From assembly GCA_019120545.1 (NCBI GenBank), contig DWUX01000123.1:1-36835 (forward strand): DNA of 36,835 bases, written 5' to 3'. Below, in pieces: positions 24,975 through 32,672 of the stretch. The notes under the pieces are model-generated. The model did no database searches and had not been told where the DNA came from. It was given only the letters and a program-made list of their open reading frames with translations. The DNA comes from Candidatus Blautia stercoripullorum (GTDB lineage Bacteria; Bacillota; Clostridia; Lachnospirales; Lachnospiraceae). Numbering within the stretch: the first letter of the stretch is position 1; every line of letters begins with the position of its first letter. The translations under genes and the position numbers were made by a program.

Positions 24975-25667
24975 TCAATATAGTTCAGTTACTTTCTTTC
25001 TGAATATGAGGAAGGAAAAGATAAATGTAACTAAAGCAACAAGGAGGATCTGCAGCAGGGACTCCTGATTAGAAGGATTTTTGGTAATCATTAACTGCCG
25101 CAGTACAATGACGACCAAAGAGGTCACGATTGTTGCCGGAACTGATTTATGGATCATTCCGATGATAAAAGGCCACAGGGATAGAATGGTACATACAGCT
25201 ACCGTGATCAGGGCCGTGGGAATCCATGTCTGAAGAAAATAAAGTTTAAAGGAGCCTGCCAGCATATTAAAGAATTTGTCAGCCAGGATAATATAGGCGC
25301 TGCAGCAGATATACCCCACAGTCATGGATATTGCCGTATAGGCCATGATAATGACCAGTTTGCTGATGATCAGCTGCTTTCGGTTCAGAGGATAGGAAAA
25401 CAGGATAGTAATAGTTTTCTGCTCATATTCCCGGATCACCAGCTGTGAGGTGAGGACTGAGGAATACACGAGAAAGATAAAGGACATCAAAAGGCCGATC
25501 ACGAGAAAGGTGCTTTCAAAGCTGTCTTTTGTCTGTGACGGGTCTGTCATACTGTCAACCAGGGATACAGTAATAAAAAGTATGCTGAAAAGCACAGCGG
25601 CTAAGGTGAACAGGATATTGTGTAACAGCCGGAATTTTTTCATTTCCAGTTTCATAAGATGTGCCAT
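24975..25667 (-). CDS. ABC-2 type transporter permease
   Basis: A 230-residue membrane protein with six hydrophobic segments, typical of ABC-2 permeases of the bacitracin/lantibiotic-immunity kind. AHLMKLEMKKFRLL begins it, and YEQKTITILFSYPLNRKQLIISKL near residue 80 is the conserved coupling region. The ATG at 25667 has AGGAGGG 8 nt upstream and is 1 nt beyond the ATPase stop (TGAtATG), so the two genes are coupled. It forms the channel for the ATPase encoded before it. The cargo is unknown, perhaps an antimicrobial peptide, inferred from the adjacent sensor system. Confidence 0.88.
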   Translation of the reverse strand: MAHLMKLEMKKFRLLHNILFTLAAVLFSILFITVSLVDSMTDPSQTKDSFESTFLVIGLLMSFIFLVYSSVLTSQLVIREYEQKTITILFSYPLNRKQLIISKLVIIMAYTAISMTVGYICCSAYIILADKFFNMLAGSFKLYFLQTWIPTALITVAVCTILSLWPFIIGMIHKSVPATIVTSLVVIVLRQLMITKNPSNQESLLQILLVALVTFIFSFLIFRKKVTELY

Positions 25668-25668
25668 A

Positions 25669-26580
25669 TCATTTCCCTCCTTTGGTGAGCTGGAAGAAGT
25701 AATCCTCCAATGTGTCATGTTTGCGTCCTAAACTTTCCAGGCCGACGCTGTTTTTAATAAGGGCTTCTGACAGGACTTTCCCTGAAATATCCGAACTGTA
25801 AATGCGGATAAATTCTCCGTCTGATACCTGGAAATCTGTGATCCCCATTTTTTCAAGAATAGCGGCGCTGCGGGCAGTGTCGTCAACCTGAAGGCTGATG
25901 TACTCTGCCTGATACTTATGGATTTCTTCCATGGGCAATTCCGCCAGCAGTTTCCCCTGCTGGATAATCCCAATGGTGTCAGCGATCAGATCCACCTCTG
26001 AGAGGATATGGCTGGAGATAAAGATGGTAGTCTCATTTTCCTGATTCAGCTGTTGGAACAGCTCCCGCATTTCCCGTATGCCATCAGGGTCCAAAGCATT
26101 GATCGGTTCATCCAGGATCAGGAATTCAGGTCTGGCAAGAATAGCTCTTGCGATAGCCAGCCGCTGCTTCATTCCTAATGAGTATTGCCGGACCTGCTTT
26201 CTACCCACATTTGTCAGGCCAACGATTTCCAATACCTCATCTATCCGTTCCTTGTTGGGAAAGCCCATGTATTCGCAATGAAGTTCCAGATTTTGCCGGG
26301 CGGTCATTTTTTCATAAAAGCAGGGATTTTCAATGATAGAACCTACTCTTTTAAATATTTCATAGCTGGAGTCTGTGACTTTTTCTCCAAAGAGACGAAC
26401 TTCTCCTTCGTCAGGCCGGACCAGATCCAATAGCATTTTCATAATCGTGCTTTTTCCCGCGCCATTTGGCCCCACAAAGCCATAGATACTTCCTTTTGGC
26501 ACATGAATCGAAACGTCATTTACAGCAACATTTCCTTTGAAGGACTTTTTCAGTCCTGTTGTCTCTAAAATATAATCCAT
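25669..26580 (-). CDS. ABC transporter ATP-binding protein (BcrA-like)
   Basis: A 303-residue ATPase. Walker A GPNGAGKST is at residues 37-45, the signature YSLGMKQRLAIARAI near 138, and Walker B LILDEPINALDPDG near 158, followed by SSHILSEVDLIADT with the switch histidine. The roughly 85-residue C-terminal extension with GRKHDTLEDYFFQLT is typical of BcrA/lantibiotic-type ATPases paired with ABC-2 permeases. AGGAGG is 8 nt before the ATG. It lies downstream of the sensor kinase on the same strand, 74 nt away, with its own operator-like repeats in the gap. Confidence 0.93.
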   Translation of the reverse strand: MDYILETTGLKKSFKGNVAVNDVSIHVPKGSIYGFVGPNGAGKSTIMKMLLDLVRPDEGEVRLFGEKVTDSSYEIFKRVGSIIENPCFYEKMTARQNLELHCEYMGFPNKERIDEVLEIVGLTNVGRKQVRQYSLGMKQRLAIARAILARPEFLILDEPINALDPDGIREMRELFQQLNQENETTIFISSHILSEVDLIADTIGIIQQGKLLAELPMEEIHKYQAEYISLQVDDTARSAAILEKMGITDFQVSDGEFIRIYSSDISGKVLSEALIKNSVGLESLGRKHDTLEDYFFQLTKGGK

Positions 26581-26605
26581 TTTGTATGCCTCCTGTACGG
26601 CTGTT

Positions 26606-26663
26606 ATTATACAAAACAGAATTTTCTTTTTTCTGCCTGAAATCTAACTTTTTTCTAACTTTT
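26606..26663 (-). promoter_or_regulatory. Putative response-regulator-activated promoter of the ABC genes
   Basis: On the minus strand two perfect AAAAGTTAG copies (26655-26663 and 26644-26652) lie 11 bp apart, one helical turn. They precede a TATAAT at 26606-26611 that has no recognisable -35 (AGAAAA at the expected place). Tandem direct repeats one turn apart upstream of a poor -35 are the usual layout for OmpR/PhoB-type activators. They overlap the kinase stop codon. Confidence 0.55.
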
Positions 26664-27575
26664 CAGGATTACGGAGAAGACAGTTTTTTTATCCGGTATG
26701 CTGTAAACCTGTATCTCTCCCCCGATCTGTCTGGCAAGACTTTTGGCGATTGCCAGTCCCAGACCGCTGCCAAAGGATTTTCCGGCTGTGGTGTAATTTC
26801 TTGTAAAGATCTGCTTTTGCTGCTGGGGAGACATTCCTTTTCCGTGGTCCTCTATCTGGATTTTTACAGACTTTTCTGAAGTGTTAAGACACAAGCCTAG
26901 ATACTTTCCTGAGCCGCCATGGCGGATGACGTTATCCATAAGATTTTTCAATATGCGCTGGAGAGCCTCTTTGTCTGTGTCAGCGAAAACAGGAACAGAA
27001 GGTATCTGTATATTTACTTCAAACTGCTGTTCTTCAAGGAGATCATAATAGTCCAGGATGGTATCATGACATATCTGGGATATGTTTTCTTTTCGCAGAT
27101 TTAAGATCAGATCACCGGAAGCAATTTTAGACATGGTGAAGTAGTCATTGATGGTTGTTGTTAACTGATCCGCTTTCTGATCGATCTTCTCGGCCATTGT
27201 CTGGAAGGATTCAGGCAGGGAGGATTCTTTTGCCTTAGAAAACAGTATTTCACTGTTTCCTTTCAGTACAGTAAGAGGAGTACGGATATCGTGGGAAATA
27301 TTAGTCAGAACCTGGGCCATAGCTTTCTGAGACCTTTTAAACTCTGCCTTATCTGTATAAAATTCCTGGAGCAGGCGGTTAATGGAAGCCCCTAATCTTT
27401 TTACAGCATTGCAGTCTGTGGAAAGCAGGAGAAAGCCGTTTTCAGAAGTAAGAGAAAGGGATTCCAGACGGCTGCTGATATAGGTGATATTTTTTTCAAG
27501 GGTCCGGTACTCTATCTTCTGCCAGATCAGCAGGGATAATAAAACTGCTGACAATACCATAAATAAAACCAACAT
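26655..27575 (-). CDS. Sensor histidine kinase
   Basis: A 306-residue kinase with one or two membrane helices at the very N-terminus (LVLFMVLSAVLLSLLIW), no sizeable extracellular domain, and a HAMP-like coil at about 20-85. It has the H-box LTNISHDIRTPLTVLKG with phospho-acceptor His95, N-box LMDNVIRHGG, and the GSGLGLAIAKSLA G-box. The near absence of an outside sensor is typical of intramembrane-sensing kinases that work with ABC transporters. Its start directly abuts the response-regulator stop (TAAATG) and it is followed by the ABC genes. Confidence 0.93.
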   Translation of the reverse strand: MLVLFMVLSAVLLSLLIWQKIEYRTLEKNITYISSRLESLSLTSENGFLLLSTDCNAVKRLGASINRLLQEFYTDKAEFKRSQKAMAQVLTNISHDIRTPLTVLKGNSEILFSKAKESSLPESFQTMAEKIDQKADQLTTTINDYFTMSKIASGDLILNLRKENISQICHDTILDYYDLLEEQQFEVNIQIPSVPVFADTDKEALQRILKNLMDNVIRHGGSGKYLGLCLNTSEKSVKIQIEDHGKGMSPQQQKQIFTRNYTTAGKSFGSGLGLAIAKSLARQIGGEIQVYSIPDKKTVFSVILKS

Positions 27576-28268
27576 TTATTTCTCCTCCATTTTATAACCG
27601 ATCCCCCATAAAGTCTTTATGTAGGAGCCCCTGTCCTCCGGGCCGTTTTTCAGCTTCAGCCGCAGCCGGTTGATATGGGTATTCAGGACATTTTCATTGC
27701 CGAAATAAGGCTCTTTCCAAATGAGTTCATAGAGGCGTTCCTTTGAAAAAGCCTGCCCCGGGTGGGAAGCCAGAAGGTGCAGGATCTCAAATTCTATGGG
27801 AGTCAGATCAAGGCATTTGCCCTGGCGTTTGACTGTGTGGCTAAGGGTATCGATCTCCAGATCCTTAATTTTTACAATCGTATTCTGAGATGGCTGCTGA
27901 TAAGTCCTGGCCCGCCGGATATTGGCCTTGATCCTTGCGGTCAGTTCGATCAGGGAAAAAGGCTTCACTACATAGTCATCAGCACCCAGATTCAATCCCA
28001 GGGATTTATCAGTATCATTATCTTTGGCTGTAATGATGATGATCGGTATGGTACTGACCCGGCGGATAGCCTTGATGACTTCCATACCGCTTATATCAGG
28101 CAGCATAAGGTCTATAAGGGCAAGAAGGTATTCACTATAGTCTCCGCCGCTTTCTATAGCAGATTTTCCATTCTGAAAAGGGCATACCTCAAACTCCCCT
28201 GTCAGATAATCCTTTATCATATTTCGGATCTCTTCATCATCTTCGATTAACAGAATTTTATTTTCCAT
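27576..28268 (-). CDS. OmpR-family response regulator
   Basis: A complete 230-residue regulator. The receiver domain has Asp10-Asp11, phospho-acceptor Asp53 in ALIDLMLPDISG and the VVKPFS lysine. The winged-helix DNA-binding domain runs LDLTPIEFEILHLLASHPGQAFS through NTHINRLRLKLKNG to WGIGYKMEEK. AAAGGAG precedes the ATG. It is first in a four-gene minus-strand unit with its kinase and an ABC transporter, so the pair most likely senses a compound handled by that transporter and activates its genes. Confidence 0.95.
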   Translation of the reverse strand: MENKILLIEDDEEIRNMIKDYLTGEFEVCPFQNGKSAIESGGDYSEYLLALIDLMLPDISGMEVIKAIRRVSTIPIIIITAKDNDTDKSLGLNLGADDYVVKPFSLIELTARIKANIRRARTYQQPSQNTIVKIKDLEIDTLSHTVKRQGKCLDLTPIEFEILHLLASHPGQAFSKERLYELIWKEPYFGNENVLNTHINRLRLKLKNGPEDRGSYIKTLWGIGYKMEEK

Positions 28269-28308
28269 CTGAAGTGCTCCTTTAGCGGTATCTTATTTGC
28301 AATTTGAT

Positions 28309-28337
28309 ATTATAAATCCACTGCCGGAAGAATACAA
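28309..28337 (-). promoter_or_regulatory. Promoter of the two-component/ABC unit
   Basis: On the minus strand TTGTAT (28332-28337) and TATAAT (28309-28314) are separated by 17 nt, about 40 nt upstream of the response-regulator start. Confidence 0.55.
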
Positions 28338-28424
28338 GGATTTCGTATACCTGCTTTTCAAAACTGTAGTGATCTATTAAATAATAAAACCAGCCGAGCC
28401 AGTTAAAAAATTTCAAAAAATCTC

Positions 28425-28455
28425 TTGACCTGGAGTATGCTCTAAGTTCTATGAT
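28425..28455 (+). promoter_or_regulatory. MerR-type promoter (19-bp spacer) of the cytoplasmic DUF362 gene
   Basis: TTGACC (28425-28430) and TATGAT (28450-28455) are exactly 19 nt apart, the over-long spacing typical of promoters activated by MerR-family regulators. The spacer region carries a dyad centred on TATG, with GAG/CTC cores and outer CxT/AxG matches (6 of 8 half-site positions). The site resembles those of NmlR/AdhR-like members. No merR gene is in the window. Confidence 0.65.
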
Positions 28456-28540
28456 ATTTATAAAGAATTATCCAGAACATAATGTCGGTCTTCCGGCCTG
28501 TGTGCTGAATGGTCAAATACAGGAAAGAGAGGAATGGAAT

Positions 28541-29431
28541 ATGAAGGCAAAGGTTTACTTTACAAAAGAGATCACTCCGGAAAAGGTAGTTGAGATGTAT
28601 CAGGCCCTTGGTGTGGAATTGCCTGGAAAGGTAGCTGTAAAGGTCCATTCCGGAGAAAAAGGAAATCAGAACTTCCTTCGTCCGGAATTCTGGCGTCCCA
28701 TGGTGGAAAAAGTACATGGAACGATTGTAGAATGTAACACTGCTTACGGGGATGCCAGCGGCGGTGTCAGAGATCATACAGAATCCCATAGGAAGCTTCT
28801 GGAAGAACATGGGTGGACAAAATATTTTGACGTAGATCTTATGGACGCAGAAGGACCGGATGTGATCTGGCCAATTCCCAACGGAAAGATCCTTAAGGAA
28901 AATCATCTGGGAAAAGATATTATGAATTATGATTCTATGCTGGTCCTGGCCCATTTCAAAGGACATCCCATGGGCGGATACGGAGGAGCTCTGAAGCAGC
29001 TTGCCATCGGATGTGCTTCCAGAGCAGGCAAGGCTCTGATCCATTCCGGGGGAAAAACGGATGATCGTTACGAGACCTGGGATCAGCACGCCAGCAAAAC
29101 AGCATTTCCGGAAGCCATGGCTGACGCGGCTTCCAGTGTTGTAGAGCATTTTAAAGGAAAGATCGCTTTTATCAATGTTATGAAAAATCTTTCCGTAGAC
29201 TGCGACTGCTGTGCTGTGGCAGAGGACCCATGTATGAAAGATATCGGTATCCTGGCTTCCACAGATCCTGTAGCCATCGACCAGGCCTGTATGGATCTGG
29301 TGATCCAGTCTGATGATCCGGGAAAAGAACATTTTATGGAAAGAGTAAACAGCCGCAACGGAATCCATACCATTGAGGCTGCTGAAGAGCTGGGGATCGG
29401 TACAAGAGAATATGAACTGATCCAGCTGTAA
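28541..29431 (+). CDS. DUF362-domain protein, cytoplasmic
   Basis: A 296-residue protein filled by one DUF362 domain. VAVKVHSGEKGNQNFLRPEF (about 31-50), VECNTAYGD, LAHFKGHPMGGYGGALKQL (about 136-154) and the cluster DCDCC (Cys221, Cys223, Cys224) with Cys231, followed by DIGILASTDPVAIDQAC, are the family's landmarks. The cysteines could bind a metal or Fe-S cluster; no ferredoxin CxxCxxC motif is present. There is no signal peptide. The ATG at 28541 follows GAGAGGAA; the longer frame would start upstream of the predicted transcript start. A secreted paralogue lies at 33466-34527. The biochemical function is not established. Confidence 0.88.
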   Translation: MKAKVYFTKEITPEKVVEMYQALGVELPGKVAVKVHSGEKGNQNFLRPEFWRPMVEKVHGTIVECNTAYGDASGGVRDHTESHRKLLEEHGWTKYFDVDLMDAEGPDVIWPIPNGKILKENHLGKDIMNYDSMLVLAHFKGHPMGGYGGALKQLAIGCASRAGKALIHSGGKTDDRYETWDQHASKTAFPEAMADAASSVVEHFKGKIAFINVMKNLSVDCDCCAVAEDPCMKDIGILASTDPVAIDQACMDLVIQSDDPGKEHFMERVNSRNGIHTIEAAEELGIGTREYELIQL

Positions 29432-29444
29432 AAAAGACAGGGAA

Positions 29445-29487
29445 AAAATGGGGATATCGTATTAATCAAAATCGACATCCCCATTTT
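29445..29487. terminator. Bidirectional terminator between DUF362 gene and feoB
   Basis: Arms 29445-29459 and 29473-29487 (AAAATGGGGAT pairs with ATCCCCATTTT) form a stem with one mismatch. The minus-strand side has a long T-run (from the A-run at 29443-29448), suiting feoB; the + side has a short one. Confidence 0.75.
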
Positions 29488-29534
29488 GTAAATATTCAAA
29501 AATGTTCTATACGGCAAATCGGTTTTGCCAGAAC

Positions 29535-31580
29535 TCAGATAACCAGTAAACCGATCTGATATACTATGAAAGTAACTACCCAGGCTACTGCCAGCTGAAA
29601 AACGGCTGTGAAGCCCATCCAGGCCCAACTGTTGGATTCTTTTCGGATGGTAGCCAGGGAAGCGGCGCAAGGTATGTAAAGCAGACAAAATACCATCAGG
29701 CAGAAAGCGTTGAGGGGACCAAATCCGATTCCCTCTAAAGCTGCTGCAAATGATGTCATGCCTTCCGGCGAGCTGGCGTTGCCGATACCGAATAATACCG
29801 CACAGCTGGATACGACCACTTCTTTGGCAGAGATACCGGCGATCAGCGCCACAGCGATCTGCCAGAAGCCCAGGCCGATGGGTACGAAGAAAGGTGTAAG
29901 CCATTTTCCTATCACAGCGCCGAAGCTTTCTATCATATCTGAACTATATCCTTGCGGACCGAAATTCAGCAGGATCCAGATCACCAGGGTTGCCAGGAAA
30001 ATCGTGGTGCCCGCTTTTCCAAGATAATCTTTCACCTTTTCCCACACATAGATCCCCACTGTCCGGGAATCCGGCAGCTTATACTCCGGCAGTTCGATCA
30101 GCAGATAGTTGACACTTTTCTTTCGGTCAAAAAGATGCATAACAGCCGTGACAGCGATAGCTACTACAATACCGATCAGGTACATAGAATAAGCAACTAT
30201 CATAGCGTTTTTCGGGAAAAACATTTCTGAAAACAGTATGTAAATAGTCAGTCTGGCATTACAGCTCATAAAAGGTGTGACCAGCATAACCTTAAATCGA
30301 TCCCGTTTATTTTCCAGGGCCCGTGAGGCCATGATAGCAGGAACAGTGCAGCCAAATCCCAGCAGCATGGGAATGAATGCTTTACCGGAAAGTCCCAATT
30401 TGCTCATGATGCCTTCCATTACATATGCGACACGAGCCATGTATCCGCTGTCTTCAAGGAGTGCAAGACAAAGAAACAAAATCAGGATATTTGGCAGGAA
30501 TGTAACGATTGTACCAACGCCTCCGATGATACCGTTTACAACAAGGGAGGTTATCACATCGCTGACTTGAGCCGCCGCCAGGCCGGAGGTGATAATATTG
30601 GAAATCCAGCCAATGGCTTGTTCAAGATATCCTTTAAGCCAGTCCCCGACAGTAAAAGTAAGGAAAAAAGTGACCGCCATGATCACTAGAAAAACAGGAA
30701 TTCCCCAGACTTTGCTTGTCAGGATCTTGTCTGCTTTTTCTGTGAGAACATCCTGCCGCTCTTTGTGGACAAGAACTTCACTGATGACTTCACCGATAAA
30801 GTTATATTTCTGATTAATGATATCAGACTCATAGCTTCGGTCCAATACCTGGGGAAGATCTACCTGGTACTTTTCTGTGATTTCCTTATCTGCTTCCAGC
30901 AGTTTCAGAGCATACCAGCGGTAATTTTTCAGATCCGGATACCGCTTCTTCAGTGCAGGGATAATCTGGTCAATCTTATCCTCGATAGCATCTGAGTAGA
31001 CCATGGCATACTCTGCATGGTGGTTGTGAGGATGTCTGGTAGAGGATTTGTGTTCATGTATCAGCCGGTCAGGACCGGTGCTGTCTTTATGATGGGCTGC
31101 CGCATGGAGTAAAACATCCAGCCCCCGTCGCTGCCGGGCCGAAACAGGGATAACCGGGATACCCAGCATTTCCGGAAGACGATGCAGATCGATCTCCATG
31201 CCCCGTTTTTCTACAATATCCATCATGTTCAAAGCCATTACTACCGGCTTGCCTAATTCCAAGAGCTGAAGAGTTAAATAGAGACCACGCTCTAAAGCAG
31301 AAGCATCTACTACATTAATGATCACATCTACTTCATCACTTAAAATGAATTGCCGGGAAACGATTTCCTCCATGGTATATGAAGTCAGACTGTATGTGCC
31401 CGGCAGGTCTACCAGGTGGATATTGAGATCGTGGTCTTTAACAGCGCCTTCCACCTTTTCTACCGTAACACCGGGCCAGTTGGCTACCTTTAGATTGGCT
31501 CCGGTATATGCATTAAATAATGTTGTCTTGCCACAGTTAGGATTACCGATAAAACCTATGGTCATATCATGTTCACTCAT
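29535..31580 (-). CDS. feoB: Ferrous iron transporter FeoB
   Basis: FeoB is the GTPase-coupled membrane permease for Fe(II) uptake under anaerobic conditions. The 681 residues begin with a G domain: G1 GNPNCGKTT (residues 12-20), DLPGTYSLTSY for G3 near 58, and NMMD for G4 near 118. A helical domain follows, then two Gate repeats (LLLGFGCTVPAIMASRAL and the later FWQIAVALIAGISAKEVVVSS) and about 9-11 membrane helices ending in a hydrophobic C-terminus. Its ATG overlaps the feoA stop by 8 nt with AGGTGA before it, so translation is coupled. No feoC follows. The length is a little shorter than the E. coli protein, usual for Firmicutes. Confidence 0.96.
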   Translation of the reverse strand: MSEHDMTIGFIGNPNCGKTTLFNAYTGANLKVANWPGVTVEKVEGAVKDHDLNIHLVDLPGTYSLTSYTMEEIVSRQFILSDEVDVIINVVDASALERGLYLTLQLLELGKPVVMALNMMDIVEKRGMEIDLHRLPEMLGIPVIPVSARQRRGLDVLLHAAAHHKDSTGPDRLIHEHKSSTRHPHNHHAEYAMVYSDAIEDKIDQIIPALKKRYPDLKNYRWYALKLLEADKEITEKYQVDLPQVLDRSYESDIINQKYNFIGEVISEVLVHKERQDVLTEKADKILTSKVWGIPVFLVIMAVTFFLTFTVGDWLKGYLEQAIGWISNIITSGLAAAQVSDVITSLVVNGIIGGVGTIVTFLPNILILFLCLALLEDSGYMARVAYVMEGIMSKLGLSGKAFIPMLLGFGCTVPAIMASRALENKRDRFKVMLVTPFMSCNARLTIYILFSEMFFPKNAMIVAYSMYLIGIVVAIAVTAVMHLFDRKKSVNYLLIELPEYKLPDSRTVGIYVWEKVKDYLGKAGTTIFLATLVIWILLNFGPQGYSSDMIESFGAVIGKWLTPFFVPIGLGFWQIAVALIAGISAKEVVVSSCAVLFGIGNASSPEGMTSFAAALEGIGFGPLNAFCLMVFCLLYIPCAASLATIRKESNSWAWMGFTAVFQLAVAWVVTFIVYQIGLLVI

Positions 31581-31806
31581 TTAAGTCACCTGCTTTCACT
31601 TCAATATTTTTTGTAATATTGTAGCCCAGAGCAAAACGGGTACCCCGGAGTTTGATGATCAGGATTCCCTTCCCTTTACGATTTAATACAGAAACCGGGG
31701 TTTCTTTTGTCATCCCCAGTGATTCAAGCCGGCGCTCCAGCTGAAAGGGAAGATGGATGCTTTTTACTATATAGGTTTCTCCTATTTGAGCGTCTTTTAA
31801 TAGCAT
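31573..31806 (-). CDS. feoA: FeoA-domain protein
   Basis: A 77-residue SH3-like FeoA protein (LKDAQIGETYIVKSI, RRLESLGMTKETPVSVLNRKG and RGTRFALGYNITKNIEV). FeoA assists FeoB, probably by contacting its G domain. I start at ATG 31806, which has GGAGGTGA directly upstream; the longer frame has no site. It is first in the feoAB unit. Confidence 0.93.
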   Translation of the reverse strand: MLLKDAQIGETYIVKSIHLPFQLERRLESLGMTKETPVSVLNRKGKGILIIKLRGTRFALGYNITKNIEVKAGDLNE

Positions 31807-31884
31807 GATTTTCACCTCCAAAATCTGTAAGAAAGCCATACCCTTATGAACGGCGCGGCGTCCGGTACAGTTAACCGGCTTATC

Positions 31885-31905
31885 ATGTAATATATAGATT
31901 TACAT
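31885..31905. promoter_or_regulatory. Palindromic operator candidate in the feoAB leader
   Basis: ATGTAA and TTACAT flank nine bases, a 21-bp dyad placed a few bases downstream of the predicted feoAB transcript start, where a repressor would block it. A second dyad (CCGGT-N7-ACCGG) is at 31862-31878. The site does not match the Bacillus Fur box closely; an iron-dependent repressor of another type is possible. Confidence 0.5.
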
Positions 31906-31914
31906 CTAACGCTC

Positions 31915-31943
31915 ATTATAATCTGCCACCTGTGTAATGTCAA
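31915..31943 (-). promoter_or_regulatory. Perfect consensus promoter of feoAB
   Basis: On the minus strand TTGACA (31938-31943) and TATAAT (31915-31920) are 17 nt apart, an exact match to the sigma-70 consensus. Such a strong core promoter implies control by repression. Confidence 0.85.
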
Positions 31944-32026
31944 GATTTACAGGCGGATCCTGCTGGTATAGAGCTGATGAAAGTGAAGTTCCGGATAGCA
32001 GCAAACACTTTTTATATATGGAGAAA

Positions 32027-32043
32027 GTATGATTTTATCATAC
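32027..32043. promoter_or_regulatory. Perfect 7-3-7 palindrome upstream of the flavodoxin promoter
   Basis: GTATGATTTTATCATAC is a perfect dyad with 7-bp arms, about 35 nt upstream of the flavodoxin -35 box. With feoAB transcribed away on the other side, it could serve either gene. It is an operator candidate. The rest of the 363-nt gap between feoA and the flavodoxin gene holds the two promoters and feo operator listed separately, and otherwise nothing I recognise. Confidence 0.4.
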
Positions 32044-32070
32044 ATAACAGGAATAATTCATGATAAAAGA

Positions 32071-32106
32071 CAGGTATTAGACAGGATGGGGGAATCAGAG
32101 GATAAT
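32071..32106 (+). promoter_or_regulatory. Flavodoxin operon promoter with shared CAGGTATTAGAC box
   Basis: CAGGTATTAGAC (32071-32082) ends in a weak -35 (TTAGAC), followed after 18 nt by GATAAT (32101-32106). The same 12-mer with the same 18-nt spacing to a -10 precedes the aldo/keto reductase at 35741, so it is probably a regulator-binding box overlapping the -35. Confidence 0.65.
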
Positions 32107-32169
32107 GAATGAAAAGATAATTCAGACATTCGGTGAATGAAAAATAAGTGGTAAAGGATGAATGATCGT

Positions 32170-32655
32170 ATGGAAAGAAATATTTTAATTATCTACTATT
32201 CCTATTCCGGAAAAACTCGAAGGATTGCAGAAATGCTTCATAGACAGATCGGTGGAAGACTCAGCCAGATATATCCAAGGCAGCCTTATCCGGCGGATTT
32301 TGAGCGGCTTCTGAGTCAGGTGAGGGAGGAAAACAGTACAGGGAAATTACCTTCCCTGCTTCCAGTTACCGAAAGCGCTGATCAATATGATGTTGTCTTT
32401 GCAGGCTCGCCAAACTGGTGCGGAACGATCGCGCCACCTCTGGCGGCATGGTTGAAGAGAAATGACCTGGATGGAAAAATCCTTATTCCGTTTTTCAGCC
32501 ATTGCGGTGGAGAGGATAAAGGAATGAAACAAGCAGTCAGGAATGTCTGCCCGACAGCAGAAATCAGGAGTAGTCTATATGTGCTGGAAAATGGAAGTGG
32601 AAATCTGCAGGATACGATACAGGCATGGCTGAAACAGATTTTTTCGGAAGAGTGA
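32170..32655 (+). CDS. Flavodoxin
   Basis: A 161-residue flavodoxin-fold protein. ILIIYYSYSGKTRRIAEML (residues 5-23) contains the FMN-phosphate loop (SYSGKT), DVVFAGSPNWCGTIAPPLAAWL is the 60s-loop-type aromatic segment, and ILIPFFSHCGGEDKGM is the 90s-loop. It is a small electron carrier of the kind that replaces ferredoxin, or a flavodoxin-like reductase. The ATG at 32170 is preferred to that at 32158, which overlaps the AAAGGA site, although the spacing of about 11 nt is long. It is first in an operon with a haem-like membrane protein, a DUF362 lipoprotein and a permease. Confidence 0.88.
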   Translation: MERNILIIYYSYSGKTRRIAEMLHRQIGGRLSQIYPRQPYPADFERLLSQVREENSTGKLPSLLPVTESADQYDVVFAGSPNWCGTIAPPLAAWLKRNDLDGKILIPFFSHCGGEDKGMKQAVRNVCPTAEIRSSLYVLENGSGNLQDTIQAWLKQIFSEE

Positions 32656-32672
32656 AAGGAATGTTTACAACT

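Noticed and set aside
28451-28540. Longer N-terminus for the cytoplasmic DUF362 protein starting at 28451
   Set aside because: That start codon falls within the predicted -10 element and lacks a ribosome binding site; ATG 28541 has both position and site.
28442-29368. Minus-strand open frame of 308 codons opposite the DUF362 gene
   Set aside because: The + strand has a promoter, ribosome binding site and conserved family motifs; the antisense frame has none.
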